Shown: in pieces, positions 1 to 8,310 of the stretch | Numbering within the stretch: the first letter of the stretch is position 1 | Layout of the letters: the number at the start of each line of letters is the position of its first letter | Assembly (NCBI GenBank): GCA_029227175.1 | Contig: JAQXZK010000012.1 | Span: 35,090-99,089, forward strand | From: Bacteroidales bacterium | GTDB lineage: Bacteria; Bacteroidota; Bacteroidia; Bacteroidales; Bacteroidaceae | DNA length: 64,000 nt | Direction of reading: 5' to 3' | The notes under the pieces: generated by a model | What the model was told of the DNA's origin: nothing | Databases searched by the model: none | Seen by the model: only the letters and a program-made list of their open reading frames with translations | Position numbers and translations under genes: made by a program

Positions 1-2646
1 ACCTGTGACGGAGAATGGGGACTCTCCATGAGACTGAAAGACGCCCCCACATTCCCCAAGAATCTGGCATTGGGCTGTATCATCGACGACTCTCTGATGT
101 ATGAATATGGGCAGGAGGTGGCGCGACAATGCCATGAGATGGGGATTCATGTCAACTTCGCTCCGGTAGCCGATGTAAACATCAACCCCAAGAATCCGGT
201 CATCAACACGCGCTCGTTCGGCGAGAATCCCACGAACGTAGCCAAGAAAATGTCACTCTATGCCCGAGGATTGGAAGACAACAACATCCTGTCTGTCTGC
301 AAGCACTTTCCCGGACACGGAGATACCGAGACCGACTCGCACAAGTCCTTGCCGAAACTCAACTTCAGCCGTGAGCGATTAGACAGCATAGAACTGTACC
401 CTTTCAAGAAAGCCATTTACGAGGGGCTGAGCGGAATTATGGTGGGACATCTCTATGTACCGGCTTTGGCTGCCGAAGACTCGTTGCCCGCTTCACTCTC
501 GCACAGAATCAGTCACGATGTGCTACAGGAGAGAATGAAATTCAACGGACTGGTATTTACCGATGCGCTGAACATGAAAGGCGTTGCAGGACATGACGAC
601 CTCTGTCTGAAAGCGTTGCTGGCCGGCAACGACATTTTGCTTGTCCCATCCAAATTCAAACCCGAGATGGAATCGCTCACCAAAGCCATGGAGAAAGGTA
701 TCCTCACGGAAGAATTCATCAACGAGAAGTGTCGGAAGGTGCTGACCTACAAATATGCATTGGGACTATACCGGCGTTCTACCGTAAGAACGGCAGGACT
801 CATCCGTCGCATCAACAACAAATACAGCGAGGCCCTCTGTCAGCGGTTGGAATATGCCTCCATCACGGTATTGGGCAATCGGGACAGCCTGCTCCCACTC
901 AGTAAGGAGCAAGACAAAATTGCCCTGCTTAACGTAGGCTCCACGAAAGATATCCAGCCATTGGTCAAGGAGTTGAAGAGACACGCCACGGTGGAACTGA
1001 TAAACCTGCCGCCCCGAGCTTCCATGCACGTCAACAGACAAGTCCAAGAGAAACTTAACCGTTACCCATTGGTACTCGTAGCCATCAACGAGCGAAAACT
1101 TTCGCCTTATCATGCGTTCTTCACCGAGTTCGCCCCTACCCCACCCTGTGTTTTCCTCAGTTTCATCCACGGCCCTGACCTGCTCCAGATTTACCGGGGA
1201 CTATCACATGCCCAAGCCACCATCCTGGCCCACAGCAGTGGAGAGCACCTCATGAAACGGGTAGCCGGGGTGCTTTACGGAGAGGCACAAGCTAACGGAA
1301 GACTATCGGCCTCGATCGGCAGCCTTTATGCTGCCGGAGAAGGGCAATATATCGGGCCGGGCGATGAGCAGGACGAAGAATTGTCCAGGATGGGAATAGA
1401 CACCCGGAAGCTGTCACAGATAGACCGGATTGCCGAAGCAGGTATCCAAGCCGGAGCCTACCCGAGTTGTCAGATTGCCATCCTCAAGAATGGGCGTGAG
1501 ATATACAACAAGTCTTTTGGAACCCGGACCGGAGGAGCTCAGGCGGCAACCGTCCGAAATTCCGATGTCTACGACCTTGCATCGCTCTCTAAGACCACAG
1601 GTACACTCTTGGCCGTAATGAAACTCTACGACCAGGGGCATCTGTCGCTCAACGACAAGGCTTCCCATTTTCTTCCCTTCCTGCAAGGGACGGACAAAGA
1701 AGACATCACTATCCGTGAACTACTCTTCCACGAGTCGGGTCTTCCTGCCACCATCCTTTTCTACCGCGAGTGTATCCGGCCCGCCGACCGGAGAGTTTTA
1801 TTCAGCGGTAGGAAAGATGCTACCCATACTGTACATTTAGGAGGCTCGACATATGCCAATCCGTCGTTCAGCTTCCGCGACAGTCTCACCTCACCGGTCA
1901 GGACTACACAACACACGATTCAGGCGTGCGACAGCCTCTGGCTGCACGAGAGTTGGAAGGAAGAGTACCTGCGACTCATTGCCGAGGCTCGGCTTGGAGC
2001 GAAGAAGTACAATTACAGTTGTGTAGGCTTCATTGTGCTGCAACAGGTGGTCGAAGCCATTGCATCAGAACCGATGGACGAATTTCTTGACCGAGAGTTC
2101 TACCGGCCATTAGGACTGACTCATACTGGTTACCGTCCTCTACATTTTCTCTCCAAAGAAGAGATTGTGCCATCTGCTATCGACGCCTTCCTGCGGAAGA
2201 GCGAACTGTGTGGTTATGTCCACGATGAGTCTGCCGCCTTCCAAGGAGGAGTGAGCGGCAATGCGGGTCTCTTCTCCAATGCGAGCGAGACAGCCCGGAT
2301 TTATCAGATGATATTGAACGGAGGAATTTACAACGGACGGAGATTCCTCTCCCAGTCCACCTGCAGCCTATTCACCTCTGAAACATCTTCTAAAAGCAGA
2401 AGAGGGTTGGGATTTGACAGGCCCGACAAGCGCAACGCCAGACAGAGTCCCTGCTGCCAGCATGCTCCCGAGTCTGTATTCGGTCACACGGGATTCACCG
2501 GGACCTGTGCCTGGGCCGACCCGGATAACCGTCTGGTATACGTATTCCTCAGCAACAGGCTCTATCCCGGTTTAGGCAACACCAAGCTGAGCCGGCTCCA
2601 CATCAGGACCGACATTCAGGAGTGCATTTATAATAGTCTGCGGTAA
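1..2646 (+). CDS. GH3 beta-N-acetylglucosaminidase fused to a serine beta-lactamase-like domain (5' truncated by window)
   Basis: The frame is open from base 1 and reads DGEWGLSMRL before the listed ATG at 28, a stretch typical of the interior of GH3 enzymes, so the true start lies outside the window. The GH3 part (about residues 1-250 of the ORF) has KHFPGHGDT near residue 92 and the likely nucleophile Asp in FTDALNMKG near 179. From about residue 460 a class C/PBP4-like serine hydrolase domain follows, with the SxxK motif SLSK at 519-522 and HTG near the end as the KTG equivalent. The YxN position reads YSC, so Asn is replaced by Cys. Such fusions are common in Bacteroidetes and are thought to act on peptidoglycan or its turnover products in the periplasm. 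The signal peptide cannot be seen. The family call is firm; substrate and activity of the second domain are inferred. Confidence 0.9.
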   Translation, partial: TCDGEWGLSMRLKDAPTFPKNLALGCIIDDSLMYEYGQEVARQCHEMGIHVNFAPVADVNINPKNPVINTRSFGENPTNVAKKMSLYARGLEDNNILSVCKHFPGHGDTETDSHKSLPKLNFSRERLDSIELYPFKKAIYEGLSGIMVGHLYVPALAAEDSLPASLSHRISHDVLQERMKFNGLVFTDALNMKGVAGHDDLCLKALLAGNDILLVPSKFKPEMESLTKAMEKGILTEEFINEKCRKVLTYKYALGLYRRSTVRTAGLIRRINNKYSEALCQRLEYASITVLGNRDSLLPLSKEQDKIALLNVGSTKDIQPLVKELKRHATVELINLPPRASMHVNRQVQEKLNRYPLVLVAINERKLSPYHAFFTEFAPTPPCVFLSFIHGPDLLQIYRGLSHAQATILAHSSGEHLMKRVAGVLYGEAQANGRLSASIGSLYAAGEGQYIGPGDEQDEELSRMGIDTRKLSQIDRIAEAGIQAGAYPSCQIAILKNGREIYNKSFGTRTGGAQAATVRNSDVYDLASLSKTTGTLLAVMKLYDQGHLSLNDKASHFLPFLQGTDKEDITIRELLFHESGLPATILFYRECIRPADRRVLFSGRKDATHTVHLGGSTYANPSFSFRDSLTSPVRTTQHTIQACDSLWLHESWKEEYLRLIAEARLGAKKYNYSCVGFIVLQQVVEAIASEPMDEFLDREFYRPLGLTHTGYRPLHFLSKEEIVPSAIDAFLRKSELCGYVHDESAAFQGGVSGNAGLFSNASETARIYQMILNGGIYNGRRFLSQSTCSLFTSETSSKSRRGLGFDRPDKRNARQSPCCQHAPESVFGHTGFTGTCAWADPDNRLVYVFLSNRLYPGLGNTKLSRLHIRTDIQECIYNSLR

Positions 2647-2679
2647 ACCTGAATCAATGGGAGACGCAAACCTGCACGA

Positions 2680-3687
2680 TTACTTCAGGATGGCGTTAAT
2701 CTTCTCCATTTCTTCGCAGGAGAATGTAGTGTTCTCGATCGCCTTGATATTGTCAGCCAACTGTGAGACGGAGCTTGCACCCACTATGACACTGGTCACG
2801 AAGTCATTTCTCAACACCCAGGCTAAAGCCATCTCTGCCAGTGTCTGTCCCCGTTCGGCCGCCACAAAATTCAGTGCTCTAATCTTTTCAAGTACGTCAG
2901 GAGTCAGCATAGACTCCTTCAAAGCTCCTCCTCGTGCCACGCGCGAGTCGGACGGGATTCCGTGCAGATACCTGGCAGTCAGGAGCCCCTGTTGCAAGGG
3001 CGAGAAGGAGATGAACCCTGCTCCGTTCTCCTTGGCCTGTGTCAGGATGCCTTCTGTTTCCGGTTCACGTGCGAGAAGATTATATTTACCCTGATAAATC
3101 AGACAGGGGACATCGCGTTGACGCAAGTATTCGTATGCGGCAGCAGCAGCCTCGGACGGATAGCGCGAGATGCCCACATAAAGTGCCTTTCCCTGGCGTA
3201 CGATGTCGACCAACGCCTGCAATGTTTCCTCTAACGGGGTTTCCGGGTCAAAGCGGTGTGTATAGAACAGGTCCACGTAGTCCAGGTTCATGCGTTTCAG
3301 GCTCTGGTCGAGACTGCTCATCAGATATTTTCTCGAGCCCCAGTTGCCATACGGTCCGGGCCACATGTCATAACCGGCCTTGGACGAGATAAACAACTCG
3401 TCCCGATAAGGAGCCAATGATTTCTTCATGATGGTGCCGAAGGTCTCCTCAGCCGACCCGGCCGATGGGCCGTAGTTATTGGCCAGGTCAAAGTGCGTGA
3501 TGCCATGGTCGAAAGCATAATGAACCATGTCCAGCGAGCGCGACAGTGGGTCTACGTCACCGAAGTTATGCCACAATCCCAGTGAGATCTCAGGCAACAG
3601 GATGCCACTCTTGCCACAACGGCGGTACTTCATCGTGCCCATGTATCTGGTCTCAGAGGGCGAGTAAAGCGGTTTGATGAAAGGCAT
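2680..3687 (-). CDS. aldo/keto reductase, YghZ-like (L-glyceraldehyde 3-phosphate reductase family)
   Basis: A 335-residue NADPH-dependent aldo/keto reductase. The N-terminus MKYRRCGKSG, the FDLANNYGPSAG segment with the catalytic Asp and Tyr, the Lys in SSKAGYDMW, and DLFYTHRFDPETP are typical of the YghZ/Kv-beta-like branch, which reduces small aldehydes in the cytosol. The first 18 residues, MPFIKPLYSPSETRYMGT, precede the usual start of the fold. The similar tail YxPSExRY occurs in relatives, so the long start is kept. It lies 14 bp downstream of the cvfB-like gene on the same strand and is probably cotranscribed from the promoter at 4564-4571. The convergent GH3 gene ends 33 bp away. No obvious terminator was seen in that gap. 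Confidence 0.9.
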   Translation of the reverse strand: MPFIKPLYSPSETRYMGTMKYRRCGKSGILLPEISLGLWHNFGDVDPLSRSLDMVHYAFDHGITHFDLANNYGPSAGSAEETFGTIMKKSLAPYRDELFISSKAGYDMWPGPYGNWGSRKYLMSSLDQSLKRMNLDYVDLFYTHRFDPETPLEETLQALVDIVRQGKALYVGISRYPSEAAAAAYEYLRQRDVPCLIYQGKYNLLAREPETEGILTQAKENGAGFISFSPLQQGLLTARYLHGIPSDSRVARGGALKESMLTPDVLEKIRALNFVAAERGQTLAEMALAWVLRNDFVTSVIVGASSVSQLADNIKAIENTTFSCEEMEKINAILK

Positions 3688-3701
3688 GTCAGTTCTCCTT
3701 G

Positions 3702-4544
3702 TTATTTTTTTCGGGTTAATTCCATTCCATTTTCCGTTATTACAATCAGGCGCTGCTTATACAAATCGCCGGCCGCCTTCTTGAACGTCTTCTTGCTGAC
3801 CCCAAATTCGGCGTACACTTCATCTGCCGCACTGTGGTCGCAGAAGTGTGTCTTTCCGCCATGTGCCTTGAGATAATCCAGCAGGACAGCGGCAAAGTCC
3901 CTCACCTTGGCAACCCCCGGACGTTGCATCATCAGGTCTATCTTTCCGTCCTCTCTCACCTGCTTGACATAGGCCTTGACCTTGTCGCCCGTGTGCAGGG
4001 AGATAAAAATCTCGTCATCGTAGAGTAGTCCGGCAAAGCGGTTTTCGATGATTGCCTTGAATCCCAGTTCGGTTTTCTGCCAAATCAGGACATCGACTTC
4101 CTGACCTGGTGCATACGGCGGGAATTCCTGACTCAGGTACTTGTCGACCTTGGCCGTAGCCATGATGCGGAAGCTCTCTTCGTCCACCTGCACGTAAACT
4201 ACATAGCGATGTCCCTGCTGCATGCGCTTCTTCTGCTCGCGGAACGGGCAGAAGAGGTCTTTCATCAATCCCCAGTTCAAGAATGCACCGTATTTGTTTA
4301 CCCACGCCACTTCCAGACAGGCAAATTCGCCCACCTGCACCAACGGCCGCTGCGTGGTAGCCACCAGACGTTCCTCGCTGTCAAGATAAAGAAATACTTC
4401 CAGTTCATCGCCCGGCTTGCAGTCTTCCGGGACGTAACGCGCGGGGAGCAGAATCTCTCCCTCCTCACCTCCATCAAGGTACATGCCGAAATCAAGTTGC
4501 TTTACAACCTTCAGCCTGTTATATCTACCTAATTCAATTGGCAT
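3702..4544 (-). CDS. cvfB: CvfB-like S1 RNA-binding protein
   Basis: About 280 residues with tandem S1-like modules followed by a C-terminal winged-helix-like part, the domain order of the CvfB/YitL family of RNA-binding regulators. The track ORF begins at 4652, but the perfect -7 box TACCTTTG on the minus strand at 4564-4571 lies inside that extension. The methionine of MPIELGRYNRL at 4544 fits both the promoter, with a leader of about 15 nt, and the family N-terminus. The upstream hydrophobic MRFLYLLFIIIPFSL stretch is therefore treated as untranslated. The gene probably heads a two-gene operon with the aldo/keto reductase and is divergent from mdh. Its exact function in Bacteroidetes is not known to me. 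Confidence 0.85.
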   Translation of the reverse strand: MPIELGRYNRLKVVKQLDFGMYLDGGEEGEILLPARYVPEDCKPGDELEVFLYLDSEERLVATTQRPLVQVGEFACLEVAWVNKYGAFLNWGLMKDLFCPFREQKKRMQQGHRYVVYVQVDEESFRIMATAKVDKYLSQEFPPYAPGQEVDVLIWQKTELGFKAIIENRFAGLLYDDEIFISLHTGDKVKAYVKQVREDGKIDLMMQRPGVAKVRDFAAVLLDYLKAHGGKTHFCDHSAADEVYAEFGVSKKTFKKAAGDLYKQRLIVITENGMELTRKK

Positions 4545-4563
4545 ATCAATATTACATTTTTCG

Positions 4564-4571
4564 CAAAGGTA
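4564..4571 (-). promoter_or_regulatory. -7 box of cvfB promoter
   Basis: TACCTTTG on the minus strand matches the Bacteroidetes -7 consensus TAnnTTTG. A TTTG -33 element sits at 4593-4596 with a 21-nt spacer. It decides the cvfB start at 4544. Confidence 0.8.
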
Positions 4572-4636
4572 AAAATAAAAGCATTTACGCATCAAAGAAA
4601 AAGGAATAATTATAAACAAGAGATACAAAAATCTCA

Positions 4637-4644
4637 TACCTTTG
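4637..4644 (+). promoter_or_regulatory. -7 box of mdh promoter
   Basis: TACCTTTG matches TAnnTTTG and lies 38 nt before the mdh ATG. The two divergent promoters (cvfB and mdh) carry the same eight bases. No clear -33 TTTG was seen on this strand. Confidence 0.75.
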
Positions 4645-4682
4645 CGCCACAATTAAAGGAACAAATCATAAACCGATACATT

Positions 4683-5675
4683 ATGGAATTTCTGACAAAC
4701 GAGAAGCTCACCATCGTAGGTGCAGCAGGTATGATTGGCTCAAACATGGCTCAATCAGCTTTAATGATGAAACTTTCCTCTAACATCTGTCTGTATGACG
4801 TTTTCTCTCCTGAAGGCGTTGCAGAGGAAATGCGCCAAAGTGGTTTCTGCGACGCGACAATCGTCGCTACAACAAGTGCAGAAGAAGCGTTCAAGGACGC
4901 TAAATACATCATATCAAGTGGCGGTGCACCACGTAAAGCCGGTATGACCCGCGAAGACCTTCTGGCTGGCAACTGCAAGATTGCCGAAGAACTCGGTATC
5001 AACATCAAGACATACTGCCCGGACTGCAAGCACGTAGTGGTTATCTTCAACCCGGCTGACCTGACAGGTCTTGTAACCCTTCTCTATTCCGGATTGAAAC
5101 CGGGTCAGGTTACCACGCTGGCAGGCCTTGACTCAACACGTCTGCAGAGCGCACTCGCCAAGAAATTCAACGTAATGCAGAACCAGATAACCGGCTGCGC
5201 TACTTACGGTGGCCACGGAGAACAGATGGCCGTATTCGGCAGCAATGTCAAGGTTGCGGGCAAGCCATTGAACGACATTATCGGTACAGCCGAGTTCCCA
5301 GAGTCTGAATGGGAAGACATGAAAGTAGCCGTTACCAAGGGGGGCGCAAAGATTATCGAACTTCGCGGACGCAGTTCATTCCAGAGTCCTGCACTCCTTT
5401 CTGTACAAATGATTGCATCCGTAATGGGTGGCGAGAAATTCGCTTATCCTGCAGGTACCTACGTACAGACAGAGAAGTACAACCACATCATGATGGCGAT
5501 GGATACAACGCTCGACAAGAACGGATGTACCTTCAAGGTTCCGACAGGGACGCCGGAAGAGGTTGCCAAGCTCGACGCTTCTTACGAACACCTCTGCAAG
5601 ATGCGTGACGAATTGGTTACTCTCAACATCGTTCCGCCTATCAGCGAATGGAGCAAAATCAATCCTAACCTTTGA
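4683..5675 (+). CDS. mdh: malate dehydrogenase
   Basis: A 330-residue NAD-dependent malate dehydrogenase interconverting malate and oxaloacetate in the cytosol. The dinucleotide-binding motif VGAAGMIGSN is near the N-terminus. The catalytic His lies in CATYGGHGEQMAVF, and a substrate-binding Arg in SSGGAPRKAGMTR. The overall form matches the long MDH found in Bacteroides and Prevotella rather than the 312-residue enterobacterial enzyme. It is a single-gene unit: its own promoter lies at 4637-4644 and a strong hairpin terminator starts 36 bp after the stop. Confidence 0.93.
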   Translation: MEFLTNEKLTIVGAAGMIGSNMAQSALMMKLSSNICLYDVFSPEGVAEEMRQSGFCDATIVATTSAEEAFKDAKYIISSGGAPRKAGMTREDLLAGNCKIAEELGINIKTYCPDCKHVVVIFNPADLTGLVTLLYSGLKPGQVTTLAGLDSTRLQSALAKKFNVMQNQITGCATYGGHGEQMAVFGSNVKVAGKPLNDIIGTAEFPESEWEDMKVAVTKGGAKIIELRGRSSFQSPALLSVQMIASVMGGEKFAYPAGTYVQTEKYNHIMMAMDTTLDKNGCTFKVPTGTPEEVAKLDASYEHLCKMRDELVTLNIVPPISEWSKINPNL

Positions 5676-5710
5676 TTTCACCCGGAGAAAACCTCCGCTA
5701 TACAGGTTGA

Positions 5711-5745
5711 AAAAGAGAATAGTTCGCACTATTCTCTTTTTTTTT
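5711..5745 (+). terminator. rho-independent terminator of mdh
   Basis: AGAGAATAGT, the loop TCGC and ACTATTCTCT form a perfect 10-bp stem followed by nine T. The flanking A and T runs let it work on both strands. Confidence 0.9.
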
Positions 5746-5778
5746 GCCTTTCCTTGCACGTCGTGTGCAAAATATTAC

Positions 5779-5786
5779 TATCTTTG
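5779..5786 (+). promoter_or_regulatory. -7 box of tRNA-Pro promoter
   Basis: TATCTTTG matches TAnnTTTG and lies 11 nt before the tRNA 5' end. TTG at 5754-5756 is a plausible -33 element. Confidence 0.75.
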
Positions 5787-5797
5787 CAGCGGAAAAA

Positions 5798-5870
5798 CGG
5801 AAAGTAGCGCAGTTGGTAGCGCACTACGTTCGGGACGTAGGGGTCGGGCGTTCGAATCGCCTCTTTCCGA
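5798..5870 (+). tRNA. tRNA-Pro (CGG anticodon)
   Basis: A 73-nt cloverleaf: acceptor CGGAAAG pairs with CTTTCCG and is followed by discriminator A. The D arm contains AGTTGGTAGC. The anticodon stem CTACG/CGTAG has loop TTCGGGA, giving anticodon CGG, and the T arm contains GGGCGTTCGAATCGCC. CCA is not encoded; the next bases are CAAA. It has its own promoter and terminator, so it is a monocistronic tRNA gene. Confidence 0.95.
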
Positions 5871-5874
5871 CAAA

Positions 5875-5908
5875 ACTACTCGGGATTCATCTCGGGTAGT
5901 TTTTTTTT
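5875..5908 (+). terminator. terminator of tRNA-Pro
   Basis: ACTACTCGGGA and TCTCGGGTAGT pair over 11 positions with two G-T wobbles and loop TTCA, followed by a run of T. Confidence 0.85.
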
Positions 5909-6065
5909 GCTGCAAACACAGGCAATTAGGCAGTCGAGCAGAGAGATATATATAATGTACGCGCGCGAGGGAGCAATGGCAGGGCGAGACAAGTTGTCGG
6001 GGCATGGAGAGAGACGTTTCCTGGTATTTTACTTTTTGAAAATAGTAGCCTGCACATGGTGAAGA

Positions 6066-6633
6066 GTCTTTGCCTGCGTGACAAAGTGAGGGGTGCAGCC
6101 GTTTCGCTGACTTTGTCAGGGTGACAAAGTGAGGGTGTAGCCGTTTCGGTGGCTTTGTCAGCATGGCAAAGTGCCTTATCCGCTGTTTTGGTGACTTTGT
6201 CAGCGTGGCAAAGTGCCTTATACGCTGTTTCGGTGGCTTTGTCAGCGTGGCAAAGTGCCTTATACGATGTTTTGGTGGCTTTGTCAAGGTGGCAAAGTGT
6301 CTTATCCGCTGTTTCGGTGACTTTGTCAGGGTGGCAAAGTGTCCGGGACACTGTCTCGGAGGCTTTGTCAGCGTGACAAAGTGTGAAAAAAAGGGTCTTT
6401 TGAGGTTTGCCGGGTTGACAAAGGTGGGGGTGCAGGCTTTTCGCGGGGTTTGTCAGGCTGACAAAGTGGGGGGTGCAACGTTTTCGGAGGTCTTGTCAAG
6501 TGACAAAGTGGGGGGTGCAGCCTTTCGGAGGCTTTGCCAAGGTGACAAAGTGGGGGGTGCAGGCTTTTTGGAGGCTTTGCCAAGGTGACAAAGTGCCCGG
6601 AGACATCGCTAAGAGAGTTTGTCAAGCGAGCAA
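6066..6633. repeat. array 1: 13 tandem copies of a 42-bp palindromic repeat
   Basis: Copies anchored on (G/A)CAAAGTG start at 6081, 6124, 6166, 6208, 6250, 6292, 6334, 6376, 6418, 6461, 6503, 6544 and 6588, so the period is 41-44 and mostly exactly 42. Each unit carries the inverted repeat CTTTGTCA-nnn-TG(A/G)CAAAG followed by a less conserved arm ending near GTTTCGGTGG. The array closes with a distinct element, CGCTAAGAGAGTTTGTCAAG followed by CGAGCAA, also found at the end of array 3. Because 42 is divisible by three, several frames stay open and the track shows spurious ORFs here. The rest of 5911-6775 shows no gene. Function is unknown. Confidence 0.9.
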
Positions 6634-6775
6634 GACACGCTCCGCATGGTAGGTCGCGCCAAAAACAGGGGAACAGTTCTTTATATAGAGGAGATGACGG
6701 CCATCTGTACGAGCAAAATGGTGAAACCTTTCATCGGATATAAGGTCGGATAGAGAGATTGTTGAAGAAGTTGTG

Positions 6776-6783
6776 TACATTTG
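6776..6783 (+). promoter_or_regulatory. -7 box of MFS transporter promoter
   Basis: TACATTTG matches TAnnTTTG, 24 nt before the ATG at 6808. It overlaps the TTG start proposed by the ORF track at 6781, which is therefore rejected. Confidence 0.75.
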
Positions 6784-6807
6784 CACAATCTCTTCAACAA
6801 TTTCACG

Positions 6808-7998
6808 ATGAGCAAACTCTTGACTCGGGACTTTCTGTTGGTGTCGGCAGGGAATTTCTTCCTGTTCCTCAGTTTCTATGCCCTGATGCCCCTGCTTCCC
6901 TTCTTTCTGAAGGAGGAGTACGGAACCAGCGGCTCGGTTGTAGGCCTCATCCTCGGGAGCTACATGATAGCCTGCATTGCCATACGGCCCATAGCCGGTT
7001 ACCTGCTCGACGCCTTCAGCCGCCGACCGACTTATCTCCTGGCCTACAGCCTCTTTGCCGTCATCTTCTGCGGCTACAATATGGCAACACTGCTGAGCCT
7101 GTTTGTCGCTTTTCGAATCATGCACGGAGCATCATTCGGGATGGCGACAGTCTGCGGAAGCACCCTGGTCAGCCAAATCACCCCACGCGAGCGGCTCGGT
7201 GAGGGACTGGGAGTCTACGGCCTGGCCAACACACTCTCCATGTGCCTGGGCCCCATGATCGCGATATGGTGCTACGGACGGTTCTCGTTCAGCATCATCT
7301 TCATCGCACTGTTCCTGATTGCCTTAGCGGGAGTGTGTATGGCCTCTCTGGTGCGGATTCCACCACGACGCACGCAAGCAGCCAGAAGACTGACGCGCGA
7401 GGCGTTCATCCTGTCAGACGGATGGTGGATGTCGCTGACCCAACTGCTCGCCTACGTCCCCTACGGAGCATCCATGGCATACGTTGCTGTCTATGCCCAA
7501 GAGCTGGGACTGGCTTCGTACGGAGGACTGTATTTCACCCTCATCGCTATCGGACTCGGCATCGCACGGCCAATTTCGGGCAAGCAAGCCGACCACGGAC
7601 ACATGCTGTCGCTGAATGCCGCAGGCATCACGCTCTGCATCCTCACCTTTGCCCTGTTAGGAGCCATCCGTTTCGTCGAGAAACCTCCCGTCATGCTATT
7701 CCTGCTCATCGGAGGCATGCAAGGCATCACCTACGGCATCCTGCACCCCACATTCAACACTCTTTTTGTAAAACTGGCACCGGAAGAGCGGCGGGGAGCT
7801 GCCAACTCAATGTGCCAGACGAGCAACGACTGCGGAAACGGCCTGGGAATGCTCATCGGCAGCGGAATTGCGACCTATTGGGGTGGCTACCACGTTGTCT
7901 TCCTGCTCGGCTCGCTACTCGCCACAGCGTCCCTGTTCATCTTCCTCACACACACGGTACCACTCTGCAAACGAAGGTTTGCACAAACAGACTGCTAA
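6808..7998 (+). CDS. MFS transporter
   Basis: About 396 residues of the major facilitator superfamily with the expected dozen hydrophobic segments. GSYMIACIAIRPIAGYLLDA followed by SRRPTY near residues 60-85 matches the loop 2-3 motif A region, and ISGKQADHG marks the equivalent position in the second half. The ATG at 6808 (MSKLLTRDFLLV) is chosen because the promoter box overlaps the upstream TTG. The substrate cannot be told; the length and the short loops fit a small-molecule or drug exporter. The last 33 codons and about 104 bp downstream are duplicated at 11076-11278, on the far side of an AT-rich insert, so this gene sits at the left edge of an acquired segment yet stays intact. Confidence 0.88.
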   Translation: MSKLLTRDFLLVSAGNFFLFLSFYALMPLLPFFLKEEYGTSGSVVGLILGSYMIACIAIRPIAGYLLDAFSRRPTYLLAYSLFAVIFCGYNMATLLSLFVAFRIMHGASFGMATVCGSTLVSQITPRERLGEGLGVYGLANTLSMCLGPMIAIWCYGRFSFSIIFIALFLIALAGVCMASLVRIPPRRTQAARRLTREAFILSDGWWMSLTQLLAYVPYGASMAYVAVYAQELGLASYGGLYFTLIAIGLGIARPISGKQADHGHMLSLNAAGITLCILTFALLGAIRFVEKPPVMLFLLIGGMQGITYGILHPTFNTLFVKLAPEERRGAANSMCQTSNDCGNGLGMLIGSGIATYWGGYHVVFLLGSLLATASLFIFLTHTVPLCKRRFAQTDC

Positions 7999-8102
7999 AC
8001 CCGAATCGAGCCATTTTAGAATTGGACGAAATCCAAGCAGGCTTGGACAGCAGTTTTTTCGGGCACAGATCATGATTAGTTCAAAGTTTTTACCTAATTT
8101 TG
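7900..8102 (+). repeat. 203-bp direct repeat, left copy
   Basis: Bases 7900-8102 match 11076-11278 with three mismatches. The copy covers the 3' end of the MFS gene, its stop codon, and an intergenic stretch ending in a -7 box (TAATTTTG at 8095-8102). Confidence 0.95.
8095..8102 (+). promoter_or_regulatory. duplicated -7 box (left copy of the metF promoter region)
   Basis: TAATTTTG fits TAnnTTTG and is the equivalent of the metF -7 box at 11271-11278. Here it points into the insert, where no plus-strand gene follows, so it is probably an orphan promoter left by the duplication. Confidence 0.5.
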
Positions 8103-8310
8103 GAATAACTTTCTTAGTTCCTTATAATAAGGACTTTGGGAGGATTACCCGATTTTTAGGTAATGATTTGGCAACTGTGCTATTTGCAGCGTTCTGCTAT
8201 GAATTGCGTTCAAATAACTCTTTATGATACAAAGGTAATATAATTGTTTAATATGCCATTACTATCCCCCTCAAAAAAATACTTATTCGCTACTCGTGTT
8301 TTATATACGA

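Noticed and set aside
4545-4652. N-terminal extension of the CvfB-like protein
   Set aside because: The extension contains the -7 and -33 elements of its own promoter.
5778-6625. Track ORFs over array 1 (169, 141, 75, 141 and 85 residues) as separate genes
   Set aside because: A 42-bp period keeps several frames open on both strands at once. None has a good start site, and the ORFs conflict with each other and with the tRNA gene. The one minus-strand frame shared with array 3 is reported as an open question instead.
6066-6633. CRISPR array
   Set aside because: The whole 42-bp unit is conserved, with no unique spacers of constant length between fixed repeats, and no cas genes are in the window.
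6781-6807. TTG start of the MFS gene as given in the track
   Set aside because: It falls inside the -7 promoter box; the ATG at 6808 fits the family N-terminus.
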